Shown here one piece after another: positions 9,547-18,244 of a stretch of 38,632 nucleotides of DNA. Within the stretch, counting starts at the first letter, position 1; the number at the start of each line of letters is the position of its first letter. Below the pieces are notes generated by a model. It did no database searches, was not told the origin of the DNA, and saw nothing but the letters and a program-made list of their open reading frames with translations. A program made the position numbers and the translations under genes. The stretch comes from JAGNLA01 sp964472265 (GTDB lineage: Bacteria > Caldisericota > Caldisericia > JAAYUI01): the NCBI GenBank assembly GCA_964472265.1, contig CAYYJO010000008.1, forward strand, positions 1 to 38,632, given 5' to 3'.

Positions 9547-9558
9547 ATTGGAGGCATA

Positions 9559-10758
9559 ATGGCTCAAATTGTGAGCAACAAGAGACAGGTCAAGAAAACC
9601 GGCTGGACAAGCTACCTACTCCTCCCGGCCGTCATTCTCGGACTCGTGATAGCGCTGCTTGCCGGTATGTTCGTATACGTTTACAGCAAGCGCAACGTGG
9701 CAAGAATCGTAAGGGATATTCCAATCACCGAACGTCAGATTTCTGTTGAGATCGACAGCATCAGGAAGGAAAATCCGTCATTCAAGCCACCAACGAACGC
9801 TTCCCAGGCAGAGCTCGACGAATCCTACAAGCAGAGCAGAAATGCTGCTTTGACCAGAAGAATGAACATGGCTCTGGTTGAACTTGAAGCCAGGGAAAAG
9901 GGTCTCGACAATGTTACCAACGCCGACGTCAACAAGAGAATGGAAGAGAATCTCCAGTATTACGGAATGACCGAGGAACAGTATCTTGTTGAAAACAATA
10001 TCACAAAGCAGGAATTCTTTGATCAGACCAGGGAACAGCTCGTTTACGAAGCCGTGACCAAGGACATCTACAAGAGTGTCAAGGAACCATCAAGAAACGA
10101 CCTTCTTCAGTACTTCGATAACGTGAAGTCCAACTATGAAATTGGCGAAACGGCAGACTTCTACATGTGCCAGGTCAAAAACATGGAAGATGCAAACAAA
10201 GTTCTCGAAGACATCGTTGCCGACCAGAAAAAAGGTCTCAAGATCGAAGAGGCAATGAAGAACGCTGTCAAGAAGCACACAACTGACCCCGAATCAAAGA
10301 AGACAGACGGTCTGATGAGAGACATTCCAAAAGAATACTTCTATGAAACACCGGAAATTGCAAACGCCATTTTCCCTGCAACAAACATCCCAAAGGAAGC
10401 TCAGCTGACCGTTGGTGTTGTACAGCCAATCATCACCCAGAAAAAAGGCGTATACATTATCCTGTTGCTCAAGAAAAACCCAGCACAGAAACCAAACCTT
10501 GACGGTGAATGGAGTCTTTACAACACACAGACACAGAAAACCGACAAGATCAAAATCATCGACATGGTTAAGGATGCCTGGATTGCAGAGCAGGGAAACT
10601 CTCTTGTTCTCAAGCACATCAACGAGCTTTCCAACCTCTATGAGGACGAAGTGTATGACAGGGTGAAGGGCAATCTTCCCTGGAGTGGTCTTGAAAAGTT
10701 CTACGAATCACTTCTGGGCTCAACCACCTTCTCCAAACTCATGGGCTGGGAGCAGTGA
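9559..10758 (+). CDS. Second SurA-like membrane-anchored parvulin-family protein
   Basis: 399 residues. A short basic N-terminus precedes one membrane segment (about 20-43, LLLPAVILGLVIALLAGMFVYVY). A SurA-N-like helical domain follows, with the usual start after the membrane (VARIVRDIPITERQISVEI), acidic and helical repeats, and YYGMTEEQYLVENNITKQEF, typical of SurA and trigger-factor-like chaperones. A weak parvulin-like region runs from ADFYMCQVKNMEDANKVL to KKGVYIILLLKK. Isomerase activity is uncertain because the usual GGDLG signature is not obvious; a chaperone role is more likely. GGAGG at 9550-9554 lies 4 bases before the ATG, 12 bp after the preceding stop, so it is co-transcribed with its neighbour. 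Confidence 0.82.
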   Translation: MAQIVSNKRQVKKTGWTSYLLLPAVILGLVIALLAGMFVYVYSKRNVARIVRDIPITERQISVEIDSIRKENPSFKPPTNASQAELDESYKQSRNAALTRRMNMALVELEAREKGLDNVTNADVNKRMEENLQYYGMTEEQYLVENNITKQEFFDQTREQLVYEAVTKDIYKSVKEPSRNDLLQYFDNVKSNYEIGETADFYMCQVKNMEDANKVLEDIVADQKKGLKIEEAMKNAVKKHTTDPESKKTDGLMRDIPKEYFYETPEIANAIFPATNIPKEAQLTVGVVQPIITQKKGVYIILLLKKNPAQKPNLDGEWSLYNTQTQKTDKIKIIDMVKDAWIAEQGNSLVLKHINELSNLYEDEVYDRVKGNLPWSGLEKFYESLLGSTTFSKLMGWEQ

Positions 10759-11216
10759 TGAAGCCTCTGGTCAAGTCTTTGCTGGCTGTTGTTTGCGTTC
10801 TTCTGGCCATCATTTTGATCTGGTTCCTCATCTACACCGTTCCGGATGTTGCCACAAAATCAGTCAGGGGATACTTCCAATCGATCATCGACGCAGACTA
10901 TCAAACCGCCTGGACATACGTTTTCCCCGGCTCCGACTTCATGAAACAGTGGGGCGGAAACACGCTCTCCTATGACAAGTTTGCAGGCGAACTCACAAAT
11001 GCCAGAACAAGGGGCACGAAGCCAACCGCTTTCCACATCACAGCCTACCGCACAGAATTGGATAGAACGCTCGGAATCGATGTGCCAATTGTTACGGTCT
11101 GGACAGAGAACATTGTATCGGGAAATCCGAAAAACAGTGATCCAAAGGATTACTATCTGAGAAAGGACAAAGACGGGAAATGGAAGATATACAAAGGCAT
11201 CAACCCGCAAAAGTAA
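10758..11216 (+). CDS. Small membrane-anchored protein, NTF2-like (DUF4878-type) outer domain
   Basis: 152 residues: one N-terminal membrane segment (about 9-30, LLAVVCVLLAIILIWFLIYTV), then an outer domain beginning SVRGYFQSIIDADYQTAWTYV, the pattern of NTF2-like DUF4878-type domains, in which an exported alpha+beta cone packs behind a helix. It ends with the usual GKWKIYKG strand. ATG 10758 overlaps the previous stop as TGATG and has GGGAG 5 bases upstream; a GTG at 10755 is less well placed. The function is unknown. It sits in a parvulin operon next to a paralogue. Confidence 0.78.
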   Translation: MKPLVKSLLAVVCVLLAIILIWFLIYTVPDVATKSVRGYFQSIIDADYQTAWTYVFPGSDFMKQWGGNTLSYDKFAGELTNARTRGTKPTAFHITAYRTELDRTLGIDVPIVTVWTENIVSGNPKNSDPKDYYLRKDKDGKWKIYKGINPQK

Positions 11217-11689
11217 ACACTTCGCACACCCTTTCCGGTCCAGTTACATGGATCATCCTGGTTCTGTTTGTGATGGCCGTATTCGGTTTCATCTCAACTG
11301 TTACCAGCAACTCTCCAGCCACCACACTGCGTAAGTTCTACTCGCTTTGCATGGATGGCCAGTACTCAAAGGCCTGGGAAATGGTCAAGGCTGATTCTGA
11401 CTACGCAAAGCAGTTCAACAGTGATCCGAAGGTTTTTGAGGAAATGTGGACAAGAACAAAAACCCACGGAACCACCTATCTCAAAGTCAGGATCGATGGA
11501 GTCACATTCTCTGCAAAGTCAACATCCGACAAGATGACGGCTGTTGTGGCCTACTCGTTCATGACAAGAGAGCAGGTCAAGGACAGTGAAGGCGTGGTGA
11601 AAAACCAGATCAACGACGCAAACCTTGGATACATGACAATGGAGAAGCTGAAGGGTGAGGACTGGAAGCTCACAACCCCCAACAGATAG
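11180..11689 (+). CDS. Small membrane-anchored protein, paralogue of the preceding gene
   Basis: 169 residues with one membrane segment (about 22-43, GPVTWIILVLFVMAVFGFIS) and an NTF2-like domain beginning TLRKFYSLCMDGQYSKAWEMV, which aligns with SVRGYFQSIIDADYQTAWTYV of the gene before it. It ends EDWKLTTPNR. Its ATG lies inside the previous gene in another frame, a 37-bp overlap, so translation is probably coupled. I see no better in-frame start downstream before the membrane segment. The function is unknown; the pair probably arose by tandem duplication. Confidence 0.78.
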   Translation: MEDIQRHQPAKVNTSHTLSGPVTWIILVLFVMAVFGFISTVTSNSPATTLRKFYSLCMDGQYSKAWEMVKADSDYAKQFNSDPKVFEEMWTRTKTHGTTYLKVRIDGVTFSAKSTSDKMTAVVAYSFMTREQVKDSEGVVKNQINDANLGYMTMEKLKGEDWKLTTPNR

Positions 11690-11719
11690 ACCATTGACCA
11701 AACCAATTTTGGACGATTA

Positions 11720-11760
11720 CAAAGGATTGCTGTTGAACCGGCAATCCTTTGGCATTTTAA
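11720..11760 (+). terminator. Perfect 11-bp hairpin, weak intrinsic terminator
   Basis: CAAAGGATTGC (11720-11730) pairs perfectly with GCAATCCTTTG (11741-11751) around a 10-base loop. Only TTTT follows (GCATTTT), so termination is probably partial. No convincing promoter lies between it and the next gene at 11784, so the downstream cda genes may rely on read-through. Confidence 0.6.
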
Positions 11761-11783
11761 AGACTATTTTGTGAGGCGACCAG

Positions 11784-12800
11784 ATGAAAGGAAACAAGAT
11801 AGCATGGCTTGCTGTTGTGGGAGTACTCCTTGTATGGCTTGCCGTTGTGGCAGTCTTTGGAAGAACCCTTGATGGCAAGGTTGTTGATCTCAAGACAAAA
11901 AAACCGCTTGCAGGAGCATTTGTCAGAATCGGCAACATAACAACCCAGACTGATAAGGATGGCAATTTCCACAGATGGGGATTTATCTCCAGTTCAACCG
12001 ATGTTCTTGTGACTCATCCTGCATTTCTCCCAGCCACCAAATCACTCATTGATGTAGATCTCTCAAAGACTCTTGAGATCGGCGTAACAGAAGCTGGCTA
12101 TGAAGAACTACTTGCAAATGCCAAAATCTATCTCAAAAGCCTGGACTCAATCGTTTTGAGGACGACCAACGATACCTATGTTTCGCCAAGCCGGGGCGAC
12201 AAAACAAAAAAAACTATCGACAGAACCGAAAATGTTATGATTTACACACCAAACATTGTCTGGTACGTCGTCCAAACGAGCCAGTCATCCGATGGTAAAG
12301 CTGCAAAGCAGGAAGTGATTGTTGTTGGTTCCGACCCTGAAACTCCTGGTGTAATCAAAATGATCCCGGGCAAACCAACTCCGATTGTCTACATCTACGA
12401 AAGTGACAAAACCGGCTGGGAAAAGTTCAGCATTTTAGACAGGCCAGACTTCAAGATTCCATTCCCGGACAAAGACCCGAAAGAAGCCCTCATCCCTCTC
12501 GATTCGTTCGGCAACACTTCAGAATACCAGATCATCGACGATGGTTCAAAAACCATTGATGGTGAGCCACTTGTTTCATGCAAAATGTACTGGCCGGAAG
12601 ATTCTCTTCTTCGTGGAAAGTCGATCACCTACAAATTCAGGAAGAGCAACGGAAACTGGTACGACATCACATTCTTTGACAACGGCGCAAACCCGGCAAG
12701 CGACCCGGGCAGCTATTCATTTACACTTCTTGACGACAGACCAGGTTTGATGGTACAACTTCCAAAGGATGCAAAAAATCTCAAAGTCGATCAACAATAA
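11784..12800 (+). CDS. Membrane-anchored protein with a carboxypeptidase-regulatory-like domain
   Basis: 338 residues with one N-terminal membrane segment (about 6-25, AWLAVVGVLLVWLAVVAVFG). Directly after it comes a carboxypeptidase-regulatory-like beta-sandwich (GKVVDLKTKKPLAGAFVRIG, then TQTDKDGNFHRWGF). The remaining 240 residues are beta-rich and end in a region (ITYKFRKSNGNWYDITFFDN ... VQLPKDAKNL) that weakly recalls outer-membrane-lipoprotein carrier folds. I cannot name the family. It lies 13 bp before cdaA and is probably co-transcribed, but it is not a usual member of the cda operon. The start is ATG with GAGG at 11773-11776. Confidence 0.75.
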   Translation: MKGNKIAWLAVVGVLLVWLAVVAVFGRTLDGKVVDLKTKKPLAGAFVRIGNITTQTDKDGNFHRWGFISSSTDVLVTHPAFLPATKSLIDVDLSKTLEIGVTEAGYEELLANAKIYLKSLDSIVLRTTNDTYVSPSRGDKTKKTIDRTENVMIYTPNIVWYVVQTSQSSDGKAAKQEVIVVGSDPETPGVIKMIPGKPTPIVYIYESDKTGWEKFSILDRPDFKIPFPDKDPKEALIPLDSFGNTSEYQIIDDGSKTIDGEPLVSCKMYWPEDSLLRGKSITYKFRKSNGNWYDITFFDNGANPASDPGSYSFTLLDDRPGLMVQLPKDAKNLKVDQQ

Positions 12801-12812
12801 CAGGAGAGCGCA

Positions 12813-13706
12813 TTGCCGATAATCAACACGATCACCCAGGTTGGGAAGTCAATCCTTTGGGCTTTACTGCCCAAGGTTCCTGGTGGCGTTTCCATCCCCC
12901 AAACACTTTTTGACATCGTTGTCATTGCCATAATCGTCTATTTTGTCTTGAAAGTAATTCAGGCCAGCAAAGCACTTCAGCTGTTCCAGGGGCTTGTGAT
13001 TTTCGTCATTGCCCTCTGGCTTTCTGAACTGCTGACAAAATGGATAGGGTTGATCGCCGTCAACTGGGTAATAAGGCAGATTCTCCAGATTCTTCCGCAA
13101 ACTCTTCCGATTCTGCTTGCCATACTCTTTCAGCCGGAGCTTAGGAAAGCCCTTGGTTCTCTTGGAAGAAAATCCGTTTTTGGCAAAGCAATCGACATGC
13201 TGGAATCCGAAGAGGTTTCAACAATTGTAAGATCAGTATCATCGGCAACAAGTGCAATGTCGCAAAGAAAATGTGGAGCGCTCATTGCAATCGAGCGTCA
13301 GGTCGGCTTGTCCGACTACGAGGCGGAATCGACCAGAATTGACGCAACCGTATCAGCTCCACTCATCGAAAGCATCTTCTTCCCCGGTTCCGCTCTTCAC
13401 GATGGCGGAATCATAATCAAAGGCGACAGGATTTCATCGGCACGTTGTGTTTTTCCTCTTTCAACCGACCCCAACCTTGAAACCGAGATAGGTACAAGGC
13501 ATAGGGCAGCCCTTGGTTTGTCAGAGGAAACCGATGCAATCGTCATTGCAGTCTCTGAAACGACCGGCATCATCTCGATGGCAACATCGGGTTCGCTGAC
13601 ACGACATCTTTCGCCTGTCGAGCTGGAAGGACTTCTCAAATACATGCTTGTAAAGCCCAACAAGGGCTGGTTTGGCAAGAACAGGAGGAATGGCAACCAT
13701 GTTTAG
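12813..13706 (+). CDS. cdaA: Diadenylate cyclase CdaA (c-di-AMP synthase)
   Basis: Membrane enzyme that joins two ATP into cyclic di-AMP, a second messenger controlling potassium and osmolyte balance and cell-wall physiology. The 297 residues have three membrane helices (about 33-50, 57-74 and 85-106), a short linker, then the DAC domain with both catalytic signatures: HDGG (196-199, within PGSALHDGGIII) and GTRHR (227-231, within GTRHRAALG), followed by SET at 248-250. Length and order match CdaA, not DisA. Translation starts at TTG 12813, 6 bases after AGGAG at 12802-12806. cdaR overlaps its end by 8 bp, the classic cdaAR pair. Confidence 0.97.
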   Translation: MPIINTITQVGKSILWALLPKVPGGVSIPQTLFDIVVIAIIVYFVLKVIQASKALQLFQGLVIFVIALWLSELLTKWIGLIAVNWVIRQILQILPQTLPILLAILFQPELRKALGSLGRKSVFGKAIDMLESEEVSTIVRSVSSATSAMSQRKCGALIAIERQVGLSDYEAESTRIDATVSAPLIESIFFPGSALHDGGIIIKGDRISSARCVFPLSTDPNLETEIGTRHRAALGLSEETDAIVIAVSETTGIISMATSGSLTRHLSPVELEGLLKYMLVKPNKGWFGKNRRNGNHV

Positions 13707-14895
13707 GGGACTGACTTCCAACCTTGGCCAGAAAATCACCGCCGTTCTGATCGCTCTTGTTCTGTGGCTATATGTATATACGCTCCAGGGCCCTGAAATC
13801 ACCAATACTTTTACCGCAAAGATATCAATCAGGAATATGCCTGAAAACACAAAAGTCACTTCGACCCTTGGATATGCAAAGATTGTTCTGCGAGGCTCAA
13901 AAAAATTCATGGATGAAATAACGCCGGAATCGATAAAAGCCTATGTTGATCTGCTTGGGAAAACTCCAGGTCAGTTTCAGGAACCAGTGATGGTGGATTT
14001 TCCGCAATCAGTCAACAAGTCCAGTGTAACCCCAGAAACGATAACCCTTACACTTCAACAGATCGGCACAAAAGACCTTCCGATTGAATGGAAATTCACA
14101 AACCAGTCATCGGTATCAATGGTTGTCAAATCGCCTGTTTTCAACCCCCAGAGGCTGAAAATAACCGGTCCGGAGAGCGAGCTTTCGAAGTTCACCAAAG
14201 CCCTTGTAACAATTGACATGAGGCTGATAAAAGAGGGTGGAACGAGACTAAAACTCCCTTATGATCTGATTGACAATACTGACAAGTCGCACACGGTTGA
14301 CGAAGCTGAAATACTTGGCGTGTCATCGTCTTTCTCGACAATTGATGTCGAACTCCAGGTTGACAGGCCGGTCAGGTCGAGAACAATCGGTATCCAGGCA
14401 AAAACATCAGGCAATCTGCCGTCAAACATTGCTCTGGTCTCACTCGATGTTGAACCAAAATCGGTCAATCTGCAAGGAGACTTTGAAACCATAAACAACA
14501 TAGGGAAATTCATAAGCACTTTGCCAGTCAACCTGAATGGTCTGGTTGTGGACACCGAGATGGATATTGGTTTGAGTCTGCCAAAAGGCGTGACTTCTGA
14601 CACAAAAACAGTTCATATAACCATCAAGGTTGAGCAGATGCAAAGGACGAAGGTAAAGGTGTCCATCGAGTCAATCGATAATCCTGATGGGCTTGATTAT
14701 ACGGTCTCAACAACTTCGCTTGAAGCGTTTGTCGAAGGGCCAGAGTCTTCAATTAAAGATGCTTTCCTGGCAACAGGCAAAATCAGTCTCAAAGGACTTA
14801 CAAAGGGAACCCACACCGTCCAGGTAGAAATCACCGGTCTTCCGGCCGATGTCGTTGTGATCCGCAATGTAACGGTTGAAGTCGAGATACAATGA
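13699..14895 (+). CDS. cdaR: YbbR-domain protein CdaR, regulator of CdaA
   Basis: 398 residues: one membrane segment near the N-terminus (QKITAVLIALVLWLYVY) and an exported chain of about four YbbR repeats of 80-90 residues, with characteristic strands such as KVTSTLGYAKIVLRGSK, VKSPVFNPQRLKITGPES and VDVELQVDRPV. CdaR binds CdaA at the membrane and adjusts its activity in other bacteria. I chose ATG 13699 because AGGAGG at 13683-13688 lies 10 bases upstream; TTG 13672 and ATG 13690 are also in frame but badly spaced. It overlaps cdaA by 8 bp and the next gene by 4 bp. Confidence 0.93.
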   Translation: MFRGLTSNLGQKITAVLIALVLWLYVYTLQGPEITNTFTAKISIRNMPENTKVTSTLGYAKIVLRGSKKFMDEITPESIKAYVDLLGKTPGQFQEPVMVDFPQSVNKSSVTPETITLTLQQIGTKDLPIEWKFTNQSSVSMVVKSPVFNPQRLKITGPESELSKFTKALVTIDMRLIKEGGTRLKLPYDLIDNTDKSHTVDEAEILGVSSSFSTIDVELQVDRPVRSRTIGIQAKTSGNLPSNIALVSLDVEPKSVNLQGDFETINNIGKFISTLPVNLNGLVVDTEMDIGLSLPKGVTSDTKTVHITIKVEQMQRTKVKVSIESIDNPDGLDYTVSTTSLEAFVEGPESSIKDAFLATGKISLKGLTKGTHTVQVEITGLPADVVVIRNVTVEVEIQ

Positions 14896-16412
14896 GGCTG
14901 CTTGTTTCGGCAAGACATGTCTGGGGAAAAGACAACGACACAAACTCGATTCTTGTCGAAAACGGCAGGATAAAATCCTTCGGATCGCGAGAAAACCTTG
15001 CGATGCTTGCCGATAACGTTGTCGATTACCCACACAACCTGATTCTTCCAGGGTTTTGTGATGCCCATCTCCATCTTGCCTGGCTTGGCGAAAATCTGAC
15101 AGGTTGTGATCTCAGAGGTTGCACATCAATTGAGGATTTTGCAGGCAGACTGCAGACTTGGGCAAAGAATATAAAGTCCGATGAAGTCCTTTACGGGTTT
15201 GGCTGGGACGAGAGAACCTGGTCAAAACCCGAGAATATCACAGGGAAGATGCTTGACGACATCGTTCCGGGTGTTAAGGTGTTTCTCACAAAAGTTGACG
15301 GCCACTCCTTCTGTGCCAGCAAAAAACTGATAGAGACGCTTGGATTGAACAGGGATACTCCTGATCCTTCTGGCGGAAAGATAAACAGGGACGTTGACGG
15401 AAACCCAACTGGTCTCCTTTTTGATAACGCTTCAAAACTCATCACTTCCAAACTTGGCATCACAGGCAAAGAAAAAGAGTTTAACGCCGCCTTTGACCAT
15501 CTCCTCTCAAATGGCGTCACATCGGTGAGGTCGTTTGGGTCGCTTGACAATTTCATCGAGCTTGGAAGGATGTCGCAAAGTTCTGATGAATTGCCGCTTC
15601 GTGTCTGTGCCTGTGTTCCTTATGAGGACATGAAATGGGCGTTTGATTTTGGCCTTAAAACTGGTCAGGGATCCGACACCTTCTGGGTTGGCCAGATAAA
15701 GATGTTTGCCGACGGTTCTCTTGGCTCACGGACAGCGCTTGTGTCCAAGCCCTATCCTGATGGTACATTCGGAATCGAGGTCATGACTACAAGGGAAATG
15801 GCCGATGTAGCCAAGGCTGCCCATGAGCACAACCTCGGAGTTGCAATCCACACAATCGGCGATGTTGCATCGTCGAGAGTGGCAAGAGTGATGAAAAACA
15901 CGAACATGCTTGACACAATCGAGCATCTCCAGAGCGCTGACCCCGACACGATTAAAGACGTTTCAACCACACAAACACCGGTTATTGCAAACCCGTGCCA
16001 CATTCCCCTTGATGACGAGGCAATTTATTCCGACTGGAAAGAGATTGCCCACATGGCTTACCCGATTGCATCACTGCTTGCTGCAGGTGTGCCGGTCGGC
16101 TTTGGGTCTGATGCGCCTGTTGCAACTGCCAGCCCCTTCTATGCGATCGCCTGTGCCACGACAAGAAAAGGCGTTTCAACCAGGCAGGTGAACCCACGAG
16201 AGGCTATAAGTTTCTCGGCAGCCATGGACTGTGCCACTAGCAAATCAGCAAAAATAATCGGTGGCCCTGAGAGAGGAAGGATTGAAGAAGGTCTAATGGC
16301 TGACTTCATCTTGACCGAAGACTTCAGGGGTTCCGACCCGTGGGAATGTGCCCGGACTAAGATTGTTGCAACCTACGTTAGTGGAAAACAGGCATGGCCA
16401 AGAAAGCCCTGA
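14892..16412 (+). CDS. YtcJ-type metal-dependent amidohydrolase
   Basis: 506 residues, the usual length for amidohydrolase family 3 (YtcJ-like) enzymes, which hydrolyse amide or imide bonds using metal ions in a TIM barrel. Visible signatures are LPGFCDAHLHLAWLG (metal-binding HxH), FADGSLGSRTALV, LGVAIHTIGD, DTIEHLQ and GFGSDAPVATASPF (late metal-binding Asp). The C-terminal strand GLMADFILTEDF is typical. The natural substrate cannot be told from sequence. The ATG overlaps the cdaR stop as ATGA, and the gene overlaps thiN by 19 bp, so it belongs to the cda transcription unit. There is no signal peptide, so it is cytosolic. Confidence 0.92.
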   Translation: MRLLVSARHVWGKDNDTNSILVENGRIKSFGSRENLAMLADNVVDYPHNLILPGFCDAHLHLAWLGENLTGCDLRGCTSIEDFAGRLQTWAKNIKSDEVLYGFGWDERTWSKPENITGKMLDDIVPGVKVFLTKVDGHSFCASKKLIETLGLNRDTPDPSGGKINRDVDGNPTGLLFDNASKLITSKLGITGKEKEFNAAFDHLLSNGVTSVRSFGSLDNFIELGRMSQSSDELPLRVCACVPYEDMKWAFDFGLKTGQGSDTFWVGQIKMFADGSLGSRTALVSKPYPDGTFGIEVMTTREMADVAKAAHEHNLGVAIHTIGDVASSRVARVMKNTNMLDTIEHLQSADPDTIKDVSTTQTPVIANPCHIPLDDEAIYSDWKEIAHMAYPIASLLAAGVPVGFGSDAPVATASPFYAIACATTRKGVSTRQVNPREAISFSAAMDCATSKSAKIIGGPERGRIEEGLMADFILTEDFRGSDPWECARTKIVATYVSGKQAWPRKP

Positions 16413-17020
16413 TCGCTCTTTCAGGTGAGGCCACCGACGTAGATTTTGAGATAGCAGGAAAGTGTGATTATTCCATAGCTGTTGACGGTGGGATAAGACA
16501 CTTCATCAAGCGAAGCATAAAGCCAGACCTCCACCTTGGCGATTTCGACTCAACCGATGAAGCCATGTTTGATTTTGTCAAAAAAAACTCGATTGAGTCG
16601 CTAAGATACCCAAAAGAGAAAAATGAGTCCGACGGTGAGCTTGCCATCTCATACGCAAGGTTGAACGGCTTTGAGAAAGCTGTTCTTGTCGGACTTTCGG
16701 GGCTGGACAGACCAGATCATGCCATGTTCAATCTAGGCTTGATAAGGTATGGCAATGATCTGGGCATTGAAACTGTCGCCATTTCAGGTGGATTCGAGAT
16801 TTTTGAAATCACGGGCACAAAATCAATCAAATCAAACCCAGGCATGATCTTCTCTGTCATGTCACAGGACAGGCCATGTCATGTCAGGCTGGATGGTTTA
16901 AAGTATCCGCTTGATGGTGAACTGAAACCTGGCTCAACACTTGGTTTAAGCAACATCACACTTGGCGATTTCTCGGTTCGTACAGATGGAAGACTGTTGG
17001 CCTTCCTGCAAAGAAAATAG
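16394..17020 (+). CDS. thiN: Thiamine pyrophosphokinase
   Basis: Transfers pyrophosphate from ATP to thiamine to make the cofactor thiamine diphosphate. 208 residues, as expected. Motifs: VDGGIRHF (30-37), GDFDS (49-53), PKEKNESDGELA (73-84, the ATP and metal-binding segment) and LSGLDRPDHAMFNLGL, the family's RxDH motif. The C-terminal beta domain includes KYPLDGELKPGSTLGLSN. The start lies inside the amidohydrolase gene with a 19-bp overlap; AGTGGAAAACAGGC upstream offers only a weak ribosome site, so coupling is likely. Its stop at 17018-17020 touches the stop of the converging gene with no spacer. Confidence 0.94.
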   Translation: MAKKALIALSGEATDVDFEIAGKCDYSIAVDGGIRHFIKRSIKPDLHLGDFDSTDEAMFDFVKKNSIESLRYPKEKNESDGELAISYARLNGFEKAVLVGLSGLDRPDHAMFNLGLIRYGNDLGIETVAISGGFEIFEITGTKSIKSNPGMIFSVMSQDRPCHVRLDGLKYPLDGELKPGSTLGLSNITLGDFSVRTDGRLLAFLQRK

Positions 17021-18202
17021 CTACCTACCGAGCTTTTTCCAGACCTTTGTCAGCTTGTCCACCATGAAATCAATGTCTTCCTTGGTGTGTGAAGCCGTGA
17101 CATTTGCCCTAAGTCTTGCTGTGTTTGGTGGAACGGCTGGTGGAAGAATAGGCATTATAAAGACCCCTTCTTCAAACAGCATCCTTGTGGTTTCAAGCGT
17201 CGTTGCTTCTTCATGAAGGATGATTGGGACGATGGCTGTCTCGGAGTTGCCAGTGTCAAATCCTGCCTCGTGCAGGGATTTGATGTAGTATTTGATGTTT
17301 GACTGGAGATTCTGAAGCCTCCACTGTTCTTCCTCCATTATATCGAAAGCGACTCTTGCTGACGCTGCAGTTGCAGGGGTGAGGGCAGCCGAGAAAACGA
17401 ATGCCCTGGCGTTGAGTTTGATATAATCGATGAGTTTCTGGTTTCCGGCAATGTATCCGCCAGAGGCCGGGATGGTTTTTGAGAGGGTTCCCATCTGGAT
17501 GTCGATCCCATCTTCAAGGCCGAAATGCTCAAGAATGCCGTGTCCTGTCTTACCAAGAACGCCTAGCGAGTGAGCCTCGTCAACCATCAAAAGTGCGTTG
17601 TATTTTTTTGCCAGCCTGATGATCTCCGGAAGCGGTGTGATGTCTCCATCCATTGAGAAAACCGAGTCAACAACGATGAGTTTTCCAATGGCTGTGGACT
17701 TCTTGAGCATGGATTCAAGGTCTTCGGTGTCGTTGTGCTTGAACCTGCTGAACTTTGCCCTTGAAAGCATGCAGCCGTCGTAAATTGAGGCGTGGACAAG
17801 GTTGTCTGCAAAGATTTCGTCGCCATGCCCACAGAGCGTTGAGATGGCTGTGAGGTTTGTTACATACCCGGATGAGAACGCAATTGCGTCATCTGTTTTT
17901 TTGTACTCGGCGATTCTTTTTTCAAGCTGAACGTGAAGGGATGTTGTTCCAGCAAGAATCCTTACTCCGTGTGTGCCTGAACCGAATTTCTCGATTGCAT
18001 CTTTTGCTGCTTTGTCGATTTTTTCATGACCTATAAGGCCAAGGTATGAATAGGTTGTGAAATTAAGATAGCGTTTCCCGTCAATAATTACGAACTGGTT
18101 GTCATTTGCCTGGATCTCGCGCAGGTAGAAATAATGGTTTGTTTCCATCAAACTGGTCATGCGCTTTTGGAAGGCGTTGATTCTGTTGTCAAAACCGCTC
18201 AT
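17021..18202 (-). CDS. PLP-dependent alpha-oxoamine synthase (KBL/BioF/SPT family)
   Basis: 393 residues of the family that condenses an amino acid with an acyl-CoA and loses CO2 or CoA: 2-amino-3-ketobutyrate ligase, 8-amino-7-oxononanoate synthase or serine palmitoyltransferase. Signatures: TYSYLGL (50-56), GTHGVRILAGTTSLHVQLE (76-94), the His stacking on the cofactor (H138 in VHASIYDG), DEAHS (208-212) and the PLP lysine K242 in GTLSKTIPASGGY. Nothing settles the substrate; no biotin, threonine-catabolism or lipid gene is adjacent. The start is ATG at 18202 with AAGGAGGT 3 bases upstream. It is last in the minus-strand array, 42 bp after rsmG. Confidence 0.92.
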   Translation of the reverse strand: MSGFDNRINAFQKRMTSLMETNHYFYLREIQANDNQFVIIDGKRYLNFTTYSYLGLIGHEKIDKAAKDAIEKFGSGTHGVRILAGTTSLHVQLEKRIAEYKKTDDAIAFSSGYVTNLTAISTLCGHGDEIFADNLVHASIYDGCMLSRAKFSRFKHNDTEDLESMLKKSTAIGKLIVVDSVFSMDGDITPLPEIIRLAKKYNALLMVDEAHSLGVLGKTGHGILEHFGLEDGIDIQMGTLSKTIPASGGYIAGNQKLIDYIKLNARAFVFSAALTPATAASARVAFDIMEEEQWRLQNLQSNIKYYIKSLHEAGFDTGNSETAIVPIILHEEATTLETTRMLFEEGVFIMPILPPAVPPNTARLRANVTASHTKEDIDFMVDKLTKVWKKLGR

Positions 18203-18244
18203 ATACCTCCTTAAACATTAGGAGTTTACCAGCAAAAACCACAA

